Below, piece by piece: positions 7,855 to 19,700 of a DNA stretch of 64,000 bases. Within the stretch, counting starts at the first letter, position 1. Every line of letters begins with the position of its first letter. The notes under the pieces are model-generated. The model searched no databases and had not been told where the DNA came from. It saw only the letters and a list, made by a program, of their open reading frames with translations. Both the position numbers and the translations under genes were made by a program. The stretch covers positions 124,001 to 188,000 of the forward strand of contig NZ_FNFH01000005.1 in NCBI RefSeq assembly GCF_900100355.1, written 5' to 3'. The stretch comes from Microbulbifer yueqingensis (GTDB taxonomy: Bacteria > Pseudomonadota > Gammaproteobacteria > Pseudomonadales > Cellvibrionaceae).

Positions 7855-8533
7855 GGTGATTGCACGTTTTCTGTCACGCCGGCTGGCGCTGTGCCTGCTG
7901 TGCCACGGCCCCGCCGGGAACGAGGCCGGCATCTGCCGCGCCTGTGCCGCGGAGCTGCCGGTGTTGGGGAGCGCCTGCCCGCGCTGTGCGCTGCCACTGC
8001 CCACCGCTGCGGCCTGCCCCGGGTGCCTGCGCCGCCCGCCCGCGATCGGCGCGGCCCGCTGTGCCTGGCACTATGCGTACCCGGTGGCCCAGCTGATCCG
8101 GCGCTTCAAGCACGACGGCGACCTCGCCGCGGGGCACAGTCTCGGCCTGCTTGCCGCCCGCCAGCTGCGACCCGTGGAGCCACTGCCGGACCTGCTGGTG
8201 CCGGTGCCACTGCACTGGCGCCGCCGCTGGCAACGGGGCTTCAACCAGGCCGAGCTGGTGGCGGAGGCACTCGGACGCGCCTGGCAGCTGCCCGTAGGTC
8301 GGCGGGTAATGTGCCGGATACGGGCCGGTGCCAGCCAGCAGGCACTCGATCGCCGGCAGCGACTGGCCAACCTGCGCGACAGCTTCAGCGTGCGGGGCAA
8401 GGTGCAGGGGCTGCGTATTGGCCTGGTAGACGATGTCATCACCACCGGCGCCACCCTCGATGCCGCTGCCGCGGCCCTGCTGGACTCCGGCGCCTTGTCC
8501 ATAAGCGCGTACGCGCTGGCCAGAACCCCCTGA
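7844..8533 (+). CDS. ComF family phosphoribosyltransferase-like protein
   Basis: A 229-residue protein of the ComF/GntX type. Four Cys pairs in the first 60 residues (CLLC, CRAC, CPRC, CPGC) form a probable zinc domain; the C-terminal half is a type I phosphoribosyltransferase fold with GFNQAELVA near residue 128 and the PRPP loop LVDDVITTGAT near residues 190-200. Naturally competent bacteria use ComF in DNA uptake; in others the role is unclear. Next to biotin genes, the E. coli relative is gntX beside bioH, so this neighbourhood is conserved. The ATG at 7844 lies inside the BirA operator; a GTG at 7856 is a plausible alternative start. Confidence 0.85.
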   Translation: MVYRVIARFLSRRLALCLLCHGPAGNEAGICRACAAELPVLGSACPRCALPLPTAAACPGCLRRPPAIGAARCAWHYAYPVAQLIRRFKHDGDLAAGHSLGLLAARQLRPVEPLPDLLVPVPLHWRRRWQRGFNQAELVAEALGRAWQLPVGRRVMCRIRAGASQQALDRRQRLANLRDSFSVRGKVQGLRIGLVDDVITTGATLDAAAAALLDSGALSISAYALARTP

Positions 8534-8687
8534 ACGACCCTGCCCCGGGCAAATAGACCGAAAAGGCAGATCCCGTCAGAATAGCCGCCCGGCAGACTGG
8601 GACCAGTGTCTCAATCCCAGCACTGCTAACGTTATATTTAGTGACCAGCCGCTCGCACGCCGTCGAGCGCCAGATGGGAACCCAGTG

Positions 8688-9833
8688 ATGAGTGACAACA
8701 AGCTGCCGCGCAATGTGGTGATCAGCGGTACCGGCCTGTGGACACCGCCCCATTCGATCAGCAACGAGGAGCTGGTCGACGCCTACAATGCCTACGCCGA
8801 GCGCTACAACCGGGAGCACGCGGCACAGATCGAGGCCGGCGAGCTGGCGGCCAAGCCACTCTCGTCGGCGGAATTCATCGAGAAGGCCTCGGGCATCAAG
8901 AGCCGCTACGTCGTCAGCCGCGACGGCATCCTGGATCCCGGCCGCATGCGGCCCTACCTGCCGGAGCGCAGTGACGACGAGCTGTGCATGCAGGCCGAAA
9001 TGGGCGTGGCCGCGGCGAAGCAGGCCCTGGCCGCAGCGGGCAAGCAGCCGGAAGATATCGACGCGGTAATCGTGGGCGCTTCCTACATGCAGCGCGCCTA
9101 TCCCGCCATCGCCATCGAGATCCAGGGTGCGCTGGGCATCGACGGCTTCGCCTTCGATATGGAAGTCGCCTGCTCTTCCGCCACCTTTGCCCTGCAGCGG
9201 GCGGTGGATGCCATCTGCTCGGGTTCGGCAACCACCGTGCTGGTGGTGAACCCGGAACTGGCCTCGCCGCAGATCGACTTCACCGATCGCGACAGCCACT
9301 TCATTTTTGGCGATGTGGCGGTAGCGAGCGTGGTGGAGTGCGGTGAGACCGCCACCGCCGATGACACCTGGCAGATTCTCGGCACCCGCGCCAAAACGGT
9401 GTTCTCGAACAATATCCGCTCCAACTTCGGTTACACCGCGCGCGCGGCAGACGTGGACCCCTTCGGCGAGGGCAAGCTGTTCCGCCAGAACGGCCGCAAG
9501 GTATTCAAGGAGGTGTGCCCCATGGCGGCCGCGCATATCGAGAGCCACGTGCGCGAGTCCGGCAGCGAGCCCGCAGAGCTGGCGCGCTACTGGCTGCACC
9601 AGGCCAATATCAACATGAACAACCTGATCGCGAAGAAACTGATGGGCGACGGCGCCAGCGAGGAGCGCGCACCGGTGGTACTGGACCGCTACGCCAATAC
9701 CGGCTGTGCCGGTTCGGTGATCGCCTTCCACCTGTACCGGGACGACCTGCAGCCGGGCGAGCGCGGGGTTATCTGTTCTTTCGGTGCCGGTTACTCGATC
9801 GGCAGCCTCGTGGTCGAAAAGACCGGCGGCTGA
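8688..9833 (+). CDS. FabH-like beta-ketoacyl-ACP synthase III
   Basis: A 381-residue thiolase-fold condensing enzyme. The catalytic triad of the KAS III family is readable: Cys in EVACSSATFA (about 162), His in YWLHQANINMN (about 305) and Asn in RYANTGCAGS (about 343). The N-terminal region has roughly 25 more residues than E. coli FabH between the first strand and the GIKSRYV motif, as in a separate FabH-like subfamily. A GTG lies one codon before (8685); I take the ATG at 8688. It stands alone, not in a fab cluster, so its role (starter condensation or a special acyl substrate) is open. A hairpin without T-run follows the stop. Confidence 0.85.
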   Translation: MSDNKLPRNVVISGTGLWTPPHSISNEELVDAYNAYAERYNREHAAQIEAGELAAKPLSSAEFIEKASGIKSRYVVSRDGILDPGRMRPYLPERSDDELCMQAEMGVAAAKQALAAAGKQPEDIDAVIVGASYMQRAYPAIAIEIQGALGIDGFAFDMEVACSSATFALQRAVDAICSGSATTVLVVNPELASPQIDFTDRDSHFIFGDVAVASVVECGETATADDTWQILGTRAKTVFSNNIRSNFGYTARAADVDPFGEGKLFRQNGRKVFKEVCPMAAAHIESHVRESGSEPAELARYWLHQANINMNNLIAKKLMGDGASEERAPVVLDRYANTGCAGSVIAFHLYRDDLQPGERGVICSFGAGYSIGSLVVEKTGG

Positions 9834-10170
9834 GTCCCCTACAGGCGGGCGGGCCTCCCCGCCCGCAGTGCCGGCACGGGATGCAACTTTGCCCCGGCTC
9901 ACCGGTGGCTTTCCCGCTATTTGCAGCTCCCCCCTCCCGCAGCTCCCGCCGACCCTCCCTCGCCACAGCGATCCCCTGGCGCGGCACAGCCAGGCGCCAC
10001 ACTGTGCCTTTTATGACAGATAGACTGCAATAAAGCATTATTTGGGATGGTAAGCCTAATTTAAACAAATCTTTAATATAGAAAGGCTAGCCATCGCCAG
10101 AATTGTAGATATAATCGCCAGCCTTCACTTACTGTCACTGCGGCCATCCCTCGCCGCCCCCAGAAGTACC
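9834..10170. other. Intergenic region with hairpin and A+T-rich promoter-like segment
   Basis: 337 bases without a supported gene. A perfect 9-bp stem (GCGGGCGGG 9845-9853 / CCCGCCCGC 9858-9866, 4-base loop) follows the ketosynthase stop but lacks a T-run. The segment 10010-10100 is strikingly A+T-rich compared with its surroundings and probably holds the alaE-like promoter. Confidence 0.5.
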
Positions 10171-10680
10171 ATGCAACCATCGATTACACCGCCCGCCATG
10201 CCGGTCACCGAAGCGCCCGGCCCGCACCCGCTCTGTCGCCGCCGGGAACTGCTGCTGGACATCTTCGCCATGAACAGCTTTTCCTGGGCGATCGCCATCC
10301 CCATCGAACTGCTGCTGGCCGGCATGAGCCTGCAGGAGCATATCCAGGTACGGCTGCTGGCGGTGGTGTTCAACACCCTCATCGCGCGCCCCTTCAGCAT
10401 CTACCGCCACTGGGTGGCGGCCCGTTTCGGTGGCCGCGGCGACCTCAACGCCTACCTGGTGGATACCTTCGTTTTCCTCAGCTTCCAGTGCCCGCTGTAT
10501 GTCGGCAACATGCTGCTCGGAGGCGCCAGCTGGGCCGAGATCGCCACGGCCAGCGCCACGTTTATGGTAATTGCCGGCGCACTGGGCCGTCCCTATGGAA
10601 TCTACCTCGACTGGCTGCGGCGCCTGTGGATCAACAGGCGCTCCCGCAGCATTGCGCCCATGGCCCTGAACCTGCAATGA
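10171..10680 (+). CDS. alaE: AlaE-type L-alanine exporter family protein
   Basis: A 169-residue inner-membrane protein with four hydrophobic segments. After a 25-residue hydrophilic lead the sequence follows the AlaE (YgaW) pattern: LLDIFAMNSFSWAIAIPIELLLAGMS, then RPFSIYRHW, FLSFQCPLYVGNMLLGGASW and PYGIYLDWLRRLW near the C terminus. AlaE in E. coli exports L-alanine and dipeptides and prevents toxic accumulation. The N-terminal extension is longer than in E. coli; a second ATG at 10198 could be the true start. No obvious operon partner. Assignment rests on pattern similarity to the family, so the exported substrate is inferred. Confidence 0.8.
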   Translation: MQPSITPPAMPVTEAPGPHPLCRRRELLLDIFAMNSFSWAIAIPIELLLAGMSLQEHIQVRLLAVVFNTLIARPFSIYRHWVAARFGGRGDLNAYLVDTFVFLSFQCPLYVGNMLLGGASWAEIATASATFMVIAGALGRPYGIYLDWLRRLWINRRSRSIAPMALNLQ

Positions 10681-10832
10681 GGCGAGTCCCGCTGGAACCG
10701 CTGAACGAGCGCCTGTCCCGGGCTGCGTGACACCAGACCACAATGGTACTGTCGTACCTCAATCTGACCGGGGGATTGCCGGGTTCCACTTGTATAGTGA
10801 CTCTTTTTGCATTATGTAGTTAGAGATAAGGA

Positions 10833-10883
10833 GCCGTTGGGGCAGCCCCCAACGGCAAACCCGGGACCGCAGGATTTGGTCCC
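10833..10883 (+). promoter_or_regulatory. Structured 5' leader with two hairpins
   Basis: A perfect 10-bp hairpin (10833-10842 / 10847-10856, loop CAGC) is followed by AAAC and a second hairpin, GGGACC 10863-10868 / GGTCCC 10878-10883. Neither is followed by a T-run, and the pair ends just before the receiver-like gene at 10895. It could be an RNA leader, an attenuator or protein-binding site; no known riboswitch class was matched with confidence. Confidence 0.5.
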
Positions 10884-10894
10884 TGTCAACGCGA

Positions 10895-12259
10895 ATGGTT
10901 ACAAGGATGATAAATACCATTTACCGCGGTCGCCGCCGGGTGTGCGCCCCCGTGGCCGCGCTTCTCACCAGCCTTCCCGCTGCGGCTGCAGCCGCCCCGC
11001 TCATCGATGCCCTCACTGAGAGCCGTGTGGCCCTGGCCTGGCCGCTGGCACTGCTGGCCGCCCTGCTGGTGGCAGTGACCACGGCAATCCTGTTACAGAG
11101 CCAGGCTCGCCGGCAACAGCTGGAACTGGCATCGGCTTCCGAGCGGCTGGGGAATGAAAATCGCAAGCTGCACCAGCAGCTGCAGTCCCACCGCACCCAG
11201 CTCGGCAAGTTCGAACAGCAGCTGAGCGAGAGCCGCGACAGCGTTGAGCTGCTGCGCCAGCAGCGCAACGACCTCCAGGCGGTTATCGTCCACCGGCTCC
11301 AGCGCCCGCTGGAGGCGGTGCAGGGCACGCTCAACCTGCTGTTGCGGGGAGGGGATCCTGAGACCGCCGGGCTGGCGGAAATGGCCCAGCGGCAACTCGA
11401 GGGGGCCAGGCAGGCGCTCAAGCAGGTGAACCCGGGTGCCTCCGCTAACGGTGCCGGGGAACAGCCCGGCAGGGGTGACGCGCGCCATGTCTCCAGCCTG
11501 TCGGTGCTGCTGGTGGAAAATGAAGAGCAGGATTCACTGCAACCGGCCCTGGAACAGCGCGGGCACCGCGTGGTCCGCACCACCAGCGGGACCGATGGGG
11601 CCGATGCCGCGCTGCGCGAGAAGTTTGACCTGGTGCTGCTCGACTGCGACCTGCGCCCGCTGGACTGCGTCACCGTCACGCGCAAGATCCGCGCGGAACA
11701 CGGCCGCGGCTTGCCGATTTTCGTGATTGTCACCGCCCTGCTGGGAGGCGAGAAGGAGCGCTACCAGGCAGAGGGGCTCACCGGCGTGCTTTCTCGACCG
11801 GTAATGGATGCCCAGCTGCAACAGCTGCTGAACTGGACTGCCCGGCGGGGGCGGCGCCAGCCACAGAGTACCGGCACCCCGGCTCAAACACGCCTGCTCA
11901 ATACCGCAGTGCTCAACCGCCAGCGCGACACCCTTGGCACCGCGGTGTTTTCCGAACTGTTGCGCGGGCGTATCGCATCCCTGCCCAAACGGGTTACCTC
12001 GCTGACCAGCGCCCTGACCGGGCGCCACTGGCTGGACGCCGAGCAGCGGGCCCGGGCTGCAGCCGCAAGCTCGGAAGAGATTGGCCTGGAGGCCATTGCT
12101 GTCCGGCTGCGTTCCCTGGCGGAATCTCTGGCGGTCGATAGCGAGCGCGAATACTGCCGCCAGCAGCGCACGGAAATACTGAACCTGATGCGCTCATCCA
12201 TCCAGCACCTGAAAGCCTGGCGCGACCAGAATGTGCATGCCAGCTGGGCGCTGAAGTGA
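10895..12259 (+). CDS. Membrane-anchored protein with degenerate two-component domains
   Basis: A 454-residue protein. Residues 1-30 resemble a signal peptide, about 42-64 a membrane helix, 65-130 a Gln/Arg/Leu-rich coiled coil. Then VHRLQRPLEAVQG (about 132-144) looks like a histidine kinase H-box, but no ATPase domain (N, G1, G2 boxes) follows. Residues about 200-315 are a receiver domain: the phospho-acceptor Asp is kept in LLDCDL, but the acidic pair is altered (VENEEQD) and the usual Lys-Pro near the end is Arg-Pro (LSRPV). The C-terminal 100 residues resemble an Hpt bundle with the phosphorylatable His missing (RARAAAASSEEIG). It therefore looks like a scaffold or pseudo-hybrid sensor. 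Start could be the ATG at 10907. Confidence 0.65.
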   Translation: MVTRMINTIYRGRRRVCAPVAALLTSLPAAAAAAPLIDALTESRVALAWPLALLAALLVAVTTAILLQSQARRQQLELASASERLGNENRKLHQQLQSHRTQLGKFEQQLSESRDSVELLRQQRNDLQAVIVHRLQRPLEAVQGTLNLLLRGGDPETAGLAEMAQRQLEGARQALKQVNPGASANGAGEQPGRGDARHVSSLSVLLVENEEQDSLQPALEQRGHRVVRTTSGTDGADAALREKFDLVLLDCDLRPLDCVTVTRKIRAEHGRGLPIFVIVTALLGGEKERYQAEGLTGVLSRPVMDAQLQQLLNWTARRGRRQPQSTGTPAQTRLLNTAVLNRQRDTLGTAVFSELLRGRIASLPKRVTSLTSALTGRHWLDAEQRARAAAASSEEIGLEAIAVRLRSLAESLAVDSEREYCRQQRTEILNLMRSSIQHLKAWRDQNVHASWALK

Positions 12260-12293
12260 AGGGAGGCCTCGCCGGACGGAGCCGCGACCGCAC

Positions 12294-12324
12294 TTGCAAA
12301 CACGCGCAGCGACCGCACTATAAT
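12294..12324 (+). promoter_or_regulatory. Candidate sigma70 promoter
   Basis: TATAAT at 12319-12324 with TTGCAA at 12294-12299; the 19-base spacer is longer than ideal. It lies 27 bases before the ATG of the following membrane protein gene. Confidence 0.45.
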
Positions 12325-12350
12325 GGCTCGAATTTTTCACGAGAAAAACA

Positions 12351-12704
12351 ATGAGCGAGCAATACCCTGTCAAGAGCCCGGAAGCACGCGAGCAGTCCGG
12401 GCGCGACCTGGCCACCCTTGTCTACCTGATCCAGGCCATCAGCCTGTTCACCGCCGTGCCCTTTTTTATTGGCGTGATTATCAACTACGCCAAGCGCGGC
12501 GACGTGCGCGGCACCCTGGCTGAATCCCATTTCCGCTGGCAGATCCGCACTTTCTGGTTCAGCCTGCTGTGGATCGTGATCGGTTCACTGACCTGGTGGA
12601 TCCTGGGTCTCGGCTTCCTGATCCTGGGCATTACCTGGGTGTGGATGGTGTATCGCGTGATCCGCGGCTGGCTCACCCTGGCGGACCATCGCCCGGCCTA
12701 CTGA
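12351..12704 (+). CDS. Small integral membrane protein, DUF4870-like
   Basis: A 117-residue protein with a short hydrophilic N terminus and three or four hydrophobic segments (about 22-44, 62-82, 83-105). The motif GTLAESHFRWQIRTFWFS between the first and second segments and the WMVYRVIRGWLTLADHRP end resemble a widespread family of small membrane proteins often labelled DUF4870 or 'putative membrane protein'. A clear TATAAT box precedes it. No functional role can be read from the sequence. Confidence 0.7.
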   Translation: MSEQYPVKSPEAREQSGRDLATLVYLIQAISLFTAVPFFIGVIINYAKRGDVRGTLAESHFRWQIRTFWFSLLWIVIGSLTWWILGLGFLILGITWVWMVYRVIRGWLTLADHRPAY

Positions 12705-12779
12705 TCCGCAATCAAGCCTGGGGAACCAGGGGTACACGGGCAGCCGCTCGCGTGCCCCCATTCCGCGAACCGCCCCGCC

Positions 12780-14030
12780 TCAGAAGCCCCCGGTCAGGGC
12801 CAGCACAAACAGGTCCGGCGGCAACTGCTGGCCATTGACCCGCAGCTCGCCTCGATCCACTTCCAGATGCATCTGCAGTTCATCGCCGTTCTGCAACAGC
12901 AGCCCGTATTCGCGCAGCGTTATCGCCTGGCCGACCAGTGGCGACTGCATGAGCGCCTGCTCGGCAGAGGTGAGGGTCATGCTGCCCACCATCGGCTGCA
13001 GCCACTGGCCCGGTGCCCGCTTCGCAGGGCGCATGCCCGCCGGCATACCCCGCCAGTCGATGTCGAGGTCCACCAGCGTGGGGCCGTTGGAGGACTGTAT
13101 CGCCGCCTGCTGGCGCAACTGCAGCGGGCGACGCATGACCACCGGCCAGTCGCGCTCGGGAGCGGGAACCAGTAGCAGGGCGTGGAGGAAGTGGGCCAGG
13201 TCGGCCAGCGAGATATCCGGCAATGTCACCTGCTGCTGCAGCGAAGTCACCGGCGTCGCGGACTGTACCTGCGGCACCTGCAGGTCGCTGCGGATGTCCA
13301 GGTTGCCGCTATCGTGTACCCGGGCCTGCAACTCCAGGGTGGCGTCGCGGATTTCCAGCGGGCCGGCATCCGAGTCCGCCTTGAGCTGCGGCAGCTCCAG
13401 CGACAGTTCGCCCGACTGTCCCGGTACGAAGCGGAAGCTTCCCCGCACCGGCTCGGAAACGAATTTATCCAGCGCGAACTGCCGCCGCTGCACCGCTCCT
13501 ATCGCCAGGGTACCGGCGACCGACGAACCCTGGTAATCGCTCTCCAGCACGATGCGCGCCCCCTCGAACCTGAGCTCACCACCGTTATCGCTGCGGGTGA
13601 AAGGCTCCAGTCGCACGATGTTGCGTACCTTGTTGTCGGCGCCCACCAGCGATTCCAGTACCACCGGGCTGTGGTCCAGGGGGCCGTAAATTTTCTCCAG
13701 GCGGGCGCGCAGCCCCGGCGCCAGCCGGTCCACCGCCAGCCGCGTCTCGCTGTACATCACCCCCACACGCGGGCCGCGGGCGGTGAACAGCACCGGTCCG
13801 TGCTGGATATCACTGTGCAGGCCTGTGCTGCCGTCCCGGCTGGCGAGCCGGGTGCCGGCCTCGGCGCCGAACCAGCCGCGCTGGTAAGCGGTGTTCTCGG
13901 CGCCCTGCAGCTGCGCGAACTGCTGTCGCCAGACCTCCTCCACCTGCGGGCCGATCAGGCCGGGCGCGGCCAGTGCCACCAGCAGCAGCAGGGAGGTCAG
14001 GATGAGCAGGGAGATTTTGAGGAATTTCAT
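12780..14030 (-). CDS. YdgA/DUF945 family protein
   Basis: A 416-residue protein with one N-terminal membrane anchor or signal (residues 4-25) and a long beta-rich extracytoplasmic part. The early motif TAYQRGWFGAEAGTRL followed by IQHGPV is the hallmark of the DUF945 (YdgA) family of gammaproteobacterial envelope proteins. The C-terminal half repeats the pattern of acidic, strand-forming segments seen in that family. Function is unknown; E. coli YdgA is associated with the inner membrane and growth phenotypes only. It is separate from the liu operon upstream, with about 119 bases between. Confidence 0.8.
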   Translation of the reverse strand: MKFLKISLLILTSLLLLVALAAPGLIGPQVEEVWRQQFAQLQGAENTAYQRGWFGAEAGTRLASRDGSTGLHSDIQHGPVLFTARGPRVGVMYSETRLAVDRLAPGLRARLEKIYGPLDHSPVVLESLVGADNKVRNIVRLEPFTRSDNGGELRFEGARIVLESDYQGSSVAGTLAIGAVQRRQFALDKFVSEPVRGSFRFVPGQSGELSLELPQLKADSDAGPLEIRDATLELQARVHDSGNLDIRSDLQVPQVQSATPVTSLQQQVTLPDISLADLAHFLHALLLVPAPERDWPVVMRRPLQLRQQAAIQSSNGPTLVDLDIDWRGMPAGMRPAKRAPGQWLQPMVGSMTLTSAEQALMQSPLVGQAITLREYGLLLQNGDELQMHLEVDRGELRVNGQQLPPDLFVLALTGGF

Positions 14031-14149
14031 CGGGTGCGGAATGTCAGTGACTTTGCGCCGATGTTATCAGATTCCGGGGGCCGGCAGCGCCCGGCGGCGC
14101 CGGGCGGCGATCCCCGGTAGCCGGGGACAGGTGGCGACCAGCCCGGCAA

Positions 14150-15046
14150 TCAACCCGAAAGGGCCCGGGCCACGCGGGAATTACTCTCGCGGCCGAGCTG
14201 CGCCGAGATAAAGTTACCGGCTTCCGCCAGTTGCTGCAGGTCGACCCCGGTGTCGATGCCGAGCCCGTTGAGCATGTAGAGCACGTCCTCGCTGGCCACG
14301 TTGCCGGAGGCCCCTCGGGCATAGGGGCAGCCGCCCAGGCCCGCGACCGCCGAGTCCACCACGGCCACACCGGCCTGCAGGGCCGCATAGATGTTGGCCA
14401 GCGCCTGGCCGTAGGTATCGTGGAAATGCACCGCCAGCTTCTCCATCGGCACCCGCGCGGCCACCGTCTCGATCATGCGCCGCGCGGCTTCCGGGGTGCC
14501 CACACCGATGGTGTCGCCGAGCGAGATCTCGTAGCAACCCATCTCCAGCAGGGCGGCACTCACTTCCGCCACCTTCTCCGGCGCAATGTCGCCCTCGTAG
14601 GGGCAACCGAGCACACAGGACACATAGCCGCGTACCGGGATGCCGTCCCTGCGCGCCTGCTCCAGCAGCGGCTGGAACCGCTCCAGGCTCTCGGCGATGG
14701 TGCAGTTGATGTTCTTGCGGGTGAAGGATTCGGACGCGGCCCCGAAGACGGCCACCTCGTCGGCGCGGGCTTCCAGCGCGCGCTCGTAGCCCTTCATGTT
14801 CGGCGTCAGCGCGCTGTAGACCGTGCCCGGACGGCGCTCGATCTGCGCCAGCACCTCTTCGCTGGCGGCCATCTGCGGCACCCACTTGGGACTCACAAAG
14901 CTGCCCGCCTCGATGACCGGCAGGCCGGCGGCACTGAGCCGGTCGATAAGCTCGACCCTGGTCGCCACGGATATTTCCTGCTTCTCGTTCTGCAGGCCAT
15001 CCCGGGGGCCGACCTCGACCATCTTCACTCTTGCTGGCAGGGTCAC
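14150..15046 (-). CDS. liuE: Hydroxymethylglutaryl-CoA lyase
   Basis: A protein of about 298 residues that cleaves 3-hydroxy-3-methylglutaryl-CoA to acetoacetate and acetyl-CoA, the last step of leucine/isovalerate degradation. The DRE-TIM signature [13 protein letters not shown] is at the N terminus, [11 protein letters not shown] near residue 165 and the HFHDTYG metal site near residue 203; the glycine-rich [14 protein letters not shown] loop carries the catalytic Cys. A TTG at 15052 overlaps the liuD stop, but GGAGG lies seven bases before the GTG at 15046, so I choose GTG. It is the last gene of liuRABCDE. Confidence 0.94.
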   Translation of the reverse strand: MTLPARVKMVEVGPRDGLQNEKQEISVATRVELIDRLSAAGLPVIEAGSFVSPKWVPQMAASEEVLAQIERRPGTVYSALTPNMKGYERALEARADEVAVFGAASESFTRKNINCTIAESLERFQPLLEQARRDGIPVRGYVSCVLGCPYEGDIAPEKVAEVSAALLEMGCYEISLGDTIGVGTPEAARRMIETVAARVPMEKLAVHFHDTYGQALANIYAALQAGVAVVDSAVAGLGGCPYARGASGNVASEDVLYMLNGLGIDTGVDLQQLAEAGNFISAQLGRESNSRVARALSG

Positions 15047-15048
15047 CT

Positions 15049-17046
<1,998 letters not shown>

Positions 17047-17120
17047 GCTTTGCTCTTCATTCACTGTCACGGCCGGCGCACAGGGAGGCACCGGCGGTTG
17101 GTCTTGCTGAATCCAGGCTG

Positions 17121-17918
17121 TCAGTCGTCACCGGCCTTCATCCAGGCCGGGGCACGCTTCTCGAGAAATGCCTGCAGGCCCTCCTGCCCTTCGGGAGAGA
17201 CGCGCACTGCGGCAATCAGGGCGCTGGTCTGGCCCTGCAGCTCCTCATTCACCACCCGGTTGGACATGGACATGGCCAGCTGCTTGGCCATGGTCACCGC
17301 ACGCGGGCCATTGTCGGTCACCGCGTTCACCAGCTTCTGTACCGTCAGGTCCAGTTCCCCTTCAGCACAGACCTCTGACACCAGGCCGATCTCCTGCGCG
17401 CGTGCGGCGGAGAAACGCTCGGCGGTAACGAAATAGCGCCGGGCCTGGCGCGCGCCGATGGCATTGATAACGTAGGGGCTGATGGTGGCGGGGAGCAGGC
17501 CGATCTTCACCTCGGACAGACAGAAGCTGGCGCGCTCGCTGGCAACCGCCATATCACAGCAGCTCACCAGCCCCACTGCGCCACCGAAGGCCGCGCCCTG
17601 CACCCGCGCGATGGTCGGCGCGGGAAAGGTATCCAGCTTGTGCAGCATCGCCGCCAGCCCGGCAGCATCATTGCGGTTGTCCTCTTCCGAGTAGTTCGCC
17701 ATCCGCTTCATCCAGTTCAGGTCGGCACCTGCGGAAAAGCTCTTGCCTTCCGATGCCAGCACCAGTACGCGGACTTCCGGCTGCTGTGACAGCCGGTCGA
17801 AGGTCTCACCCAGCTGGCGAATCAGGTCGTCGTCGAAGGCGTTGTGGATCTCCGGGCGGTTGAGGGTAACCGTGGCCACACCTTCACTATCGATCTCACT
17901 CAGCAGCTTGTCACTCAT
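17121..17918 (-). CDS. liuC: Methylglutaconyl-CoA hydratase
   Basis: A 265-residue crotonase-fold enzyme. The oxyanion-hole motifs are SFSAGADLNWMKRM (about 62-75) and RVQGAAFGGAVGLVSCCD (about 105-122), the latter with the usual GG pair and a Glu/Asp-containing helix (SEVKIGLLPATISPYV) after it. Position between liuB and liuD and the order A-B-C-D-E assign it to hydration of 3-methylglutaconyl-CoA to HMG-CoA instead of general enoyl-CoA hydration. ATG at 17918; 84 bases before liuB's end. Confidence 0.92.
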   Translation of the reverse strand: MSDKLLSEIDSEGVATVTLNRPEIHNAFDDDLIRQLGETFDRLSQQPEVRVLVLASEGKSFSAGADLNWMKRMANYSEEDNRNDAAGLAAMLHKLDTFPAPTIARVQGAAFGGAVGLVSCCDMAVASERASFCLSEVKIGLLPATISPYVINAIGARQARRYFVTAERFSAARAQEIGLVSEVCAEGELDLTVQKLVNAVTDNGPRAVTMAKQLAMSMSNRVVNEELQGQTSALIAAVRVSPEGQEGLQAFLEKRAPAWMKAGDD

Positions 17919-18002
17919 ATTCAGGTCCTTGTCTCCGGGCGTGTTTCAACTTTTCCGACTGCGGCGCCGGCCGCACTTCTACGATACCAGTGGTCGCGGT
18001 GA

Positions 18003-19610
<1,608 letters not shown>

Positions 19611-19650
19611 AAACTCTGATTCGCCTTTGCAGGGAAACCTTGTCTGACCT

Positions 19651-19677
19651 GTAGGAGCGGCCGCTGGCCGCTCCTAC
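19651..19677. repeat. REP-like palindrome, liuA-liuB gap
   Basis: GTAGGAGCGGCC, loop GCT, GGCCGCTCCTAC: a perfect 12-bp inverted repeat between the liuA and liuB genes. A related copy (CAGGGGCGGCC-GCC-GGCCGCTCCTG) is between efp and epmA at 32041-32065, which suggests an interspersed REP-type family. Confidence 0.8.
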
Positions 19678-19700
19678 GCCATTTTTGCAATTTTGAGGGA

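Noticed and set aside
7771..8556. Plus-strand 261-codon frame overlapping the comF-like gene in another frame
   Set aside because: Pro/Arg-rich shadow frame; the comF frame has the zinc Cys pairs and PRPP loop.
9845..9866. Rho-independent terminator after the FabH-like gene
   Set aside because: The stem is perfect but no T-run follows on the plus strand; noted only as a hairpin.
10833..10890. c-di-GMP-I (GEMM) riboswitch
   Set aside because: A GGCAAACC-like stretch is present, but the GNRA tetraloop, the receptor helix and the second conserved GGGACGCAAAGCC element cannot be placed; kept as an unassigned structured leader.
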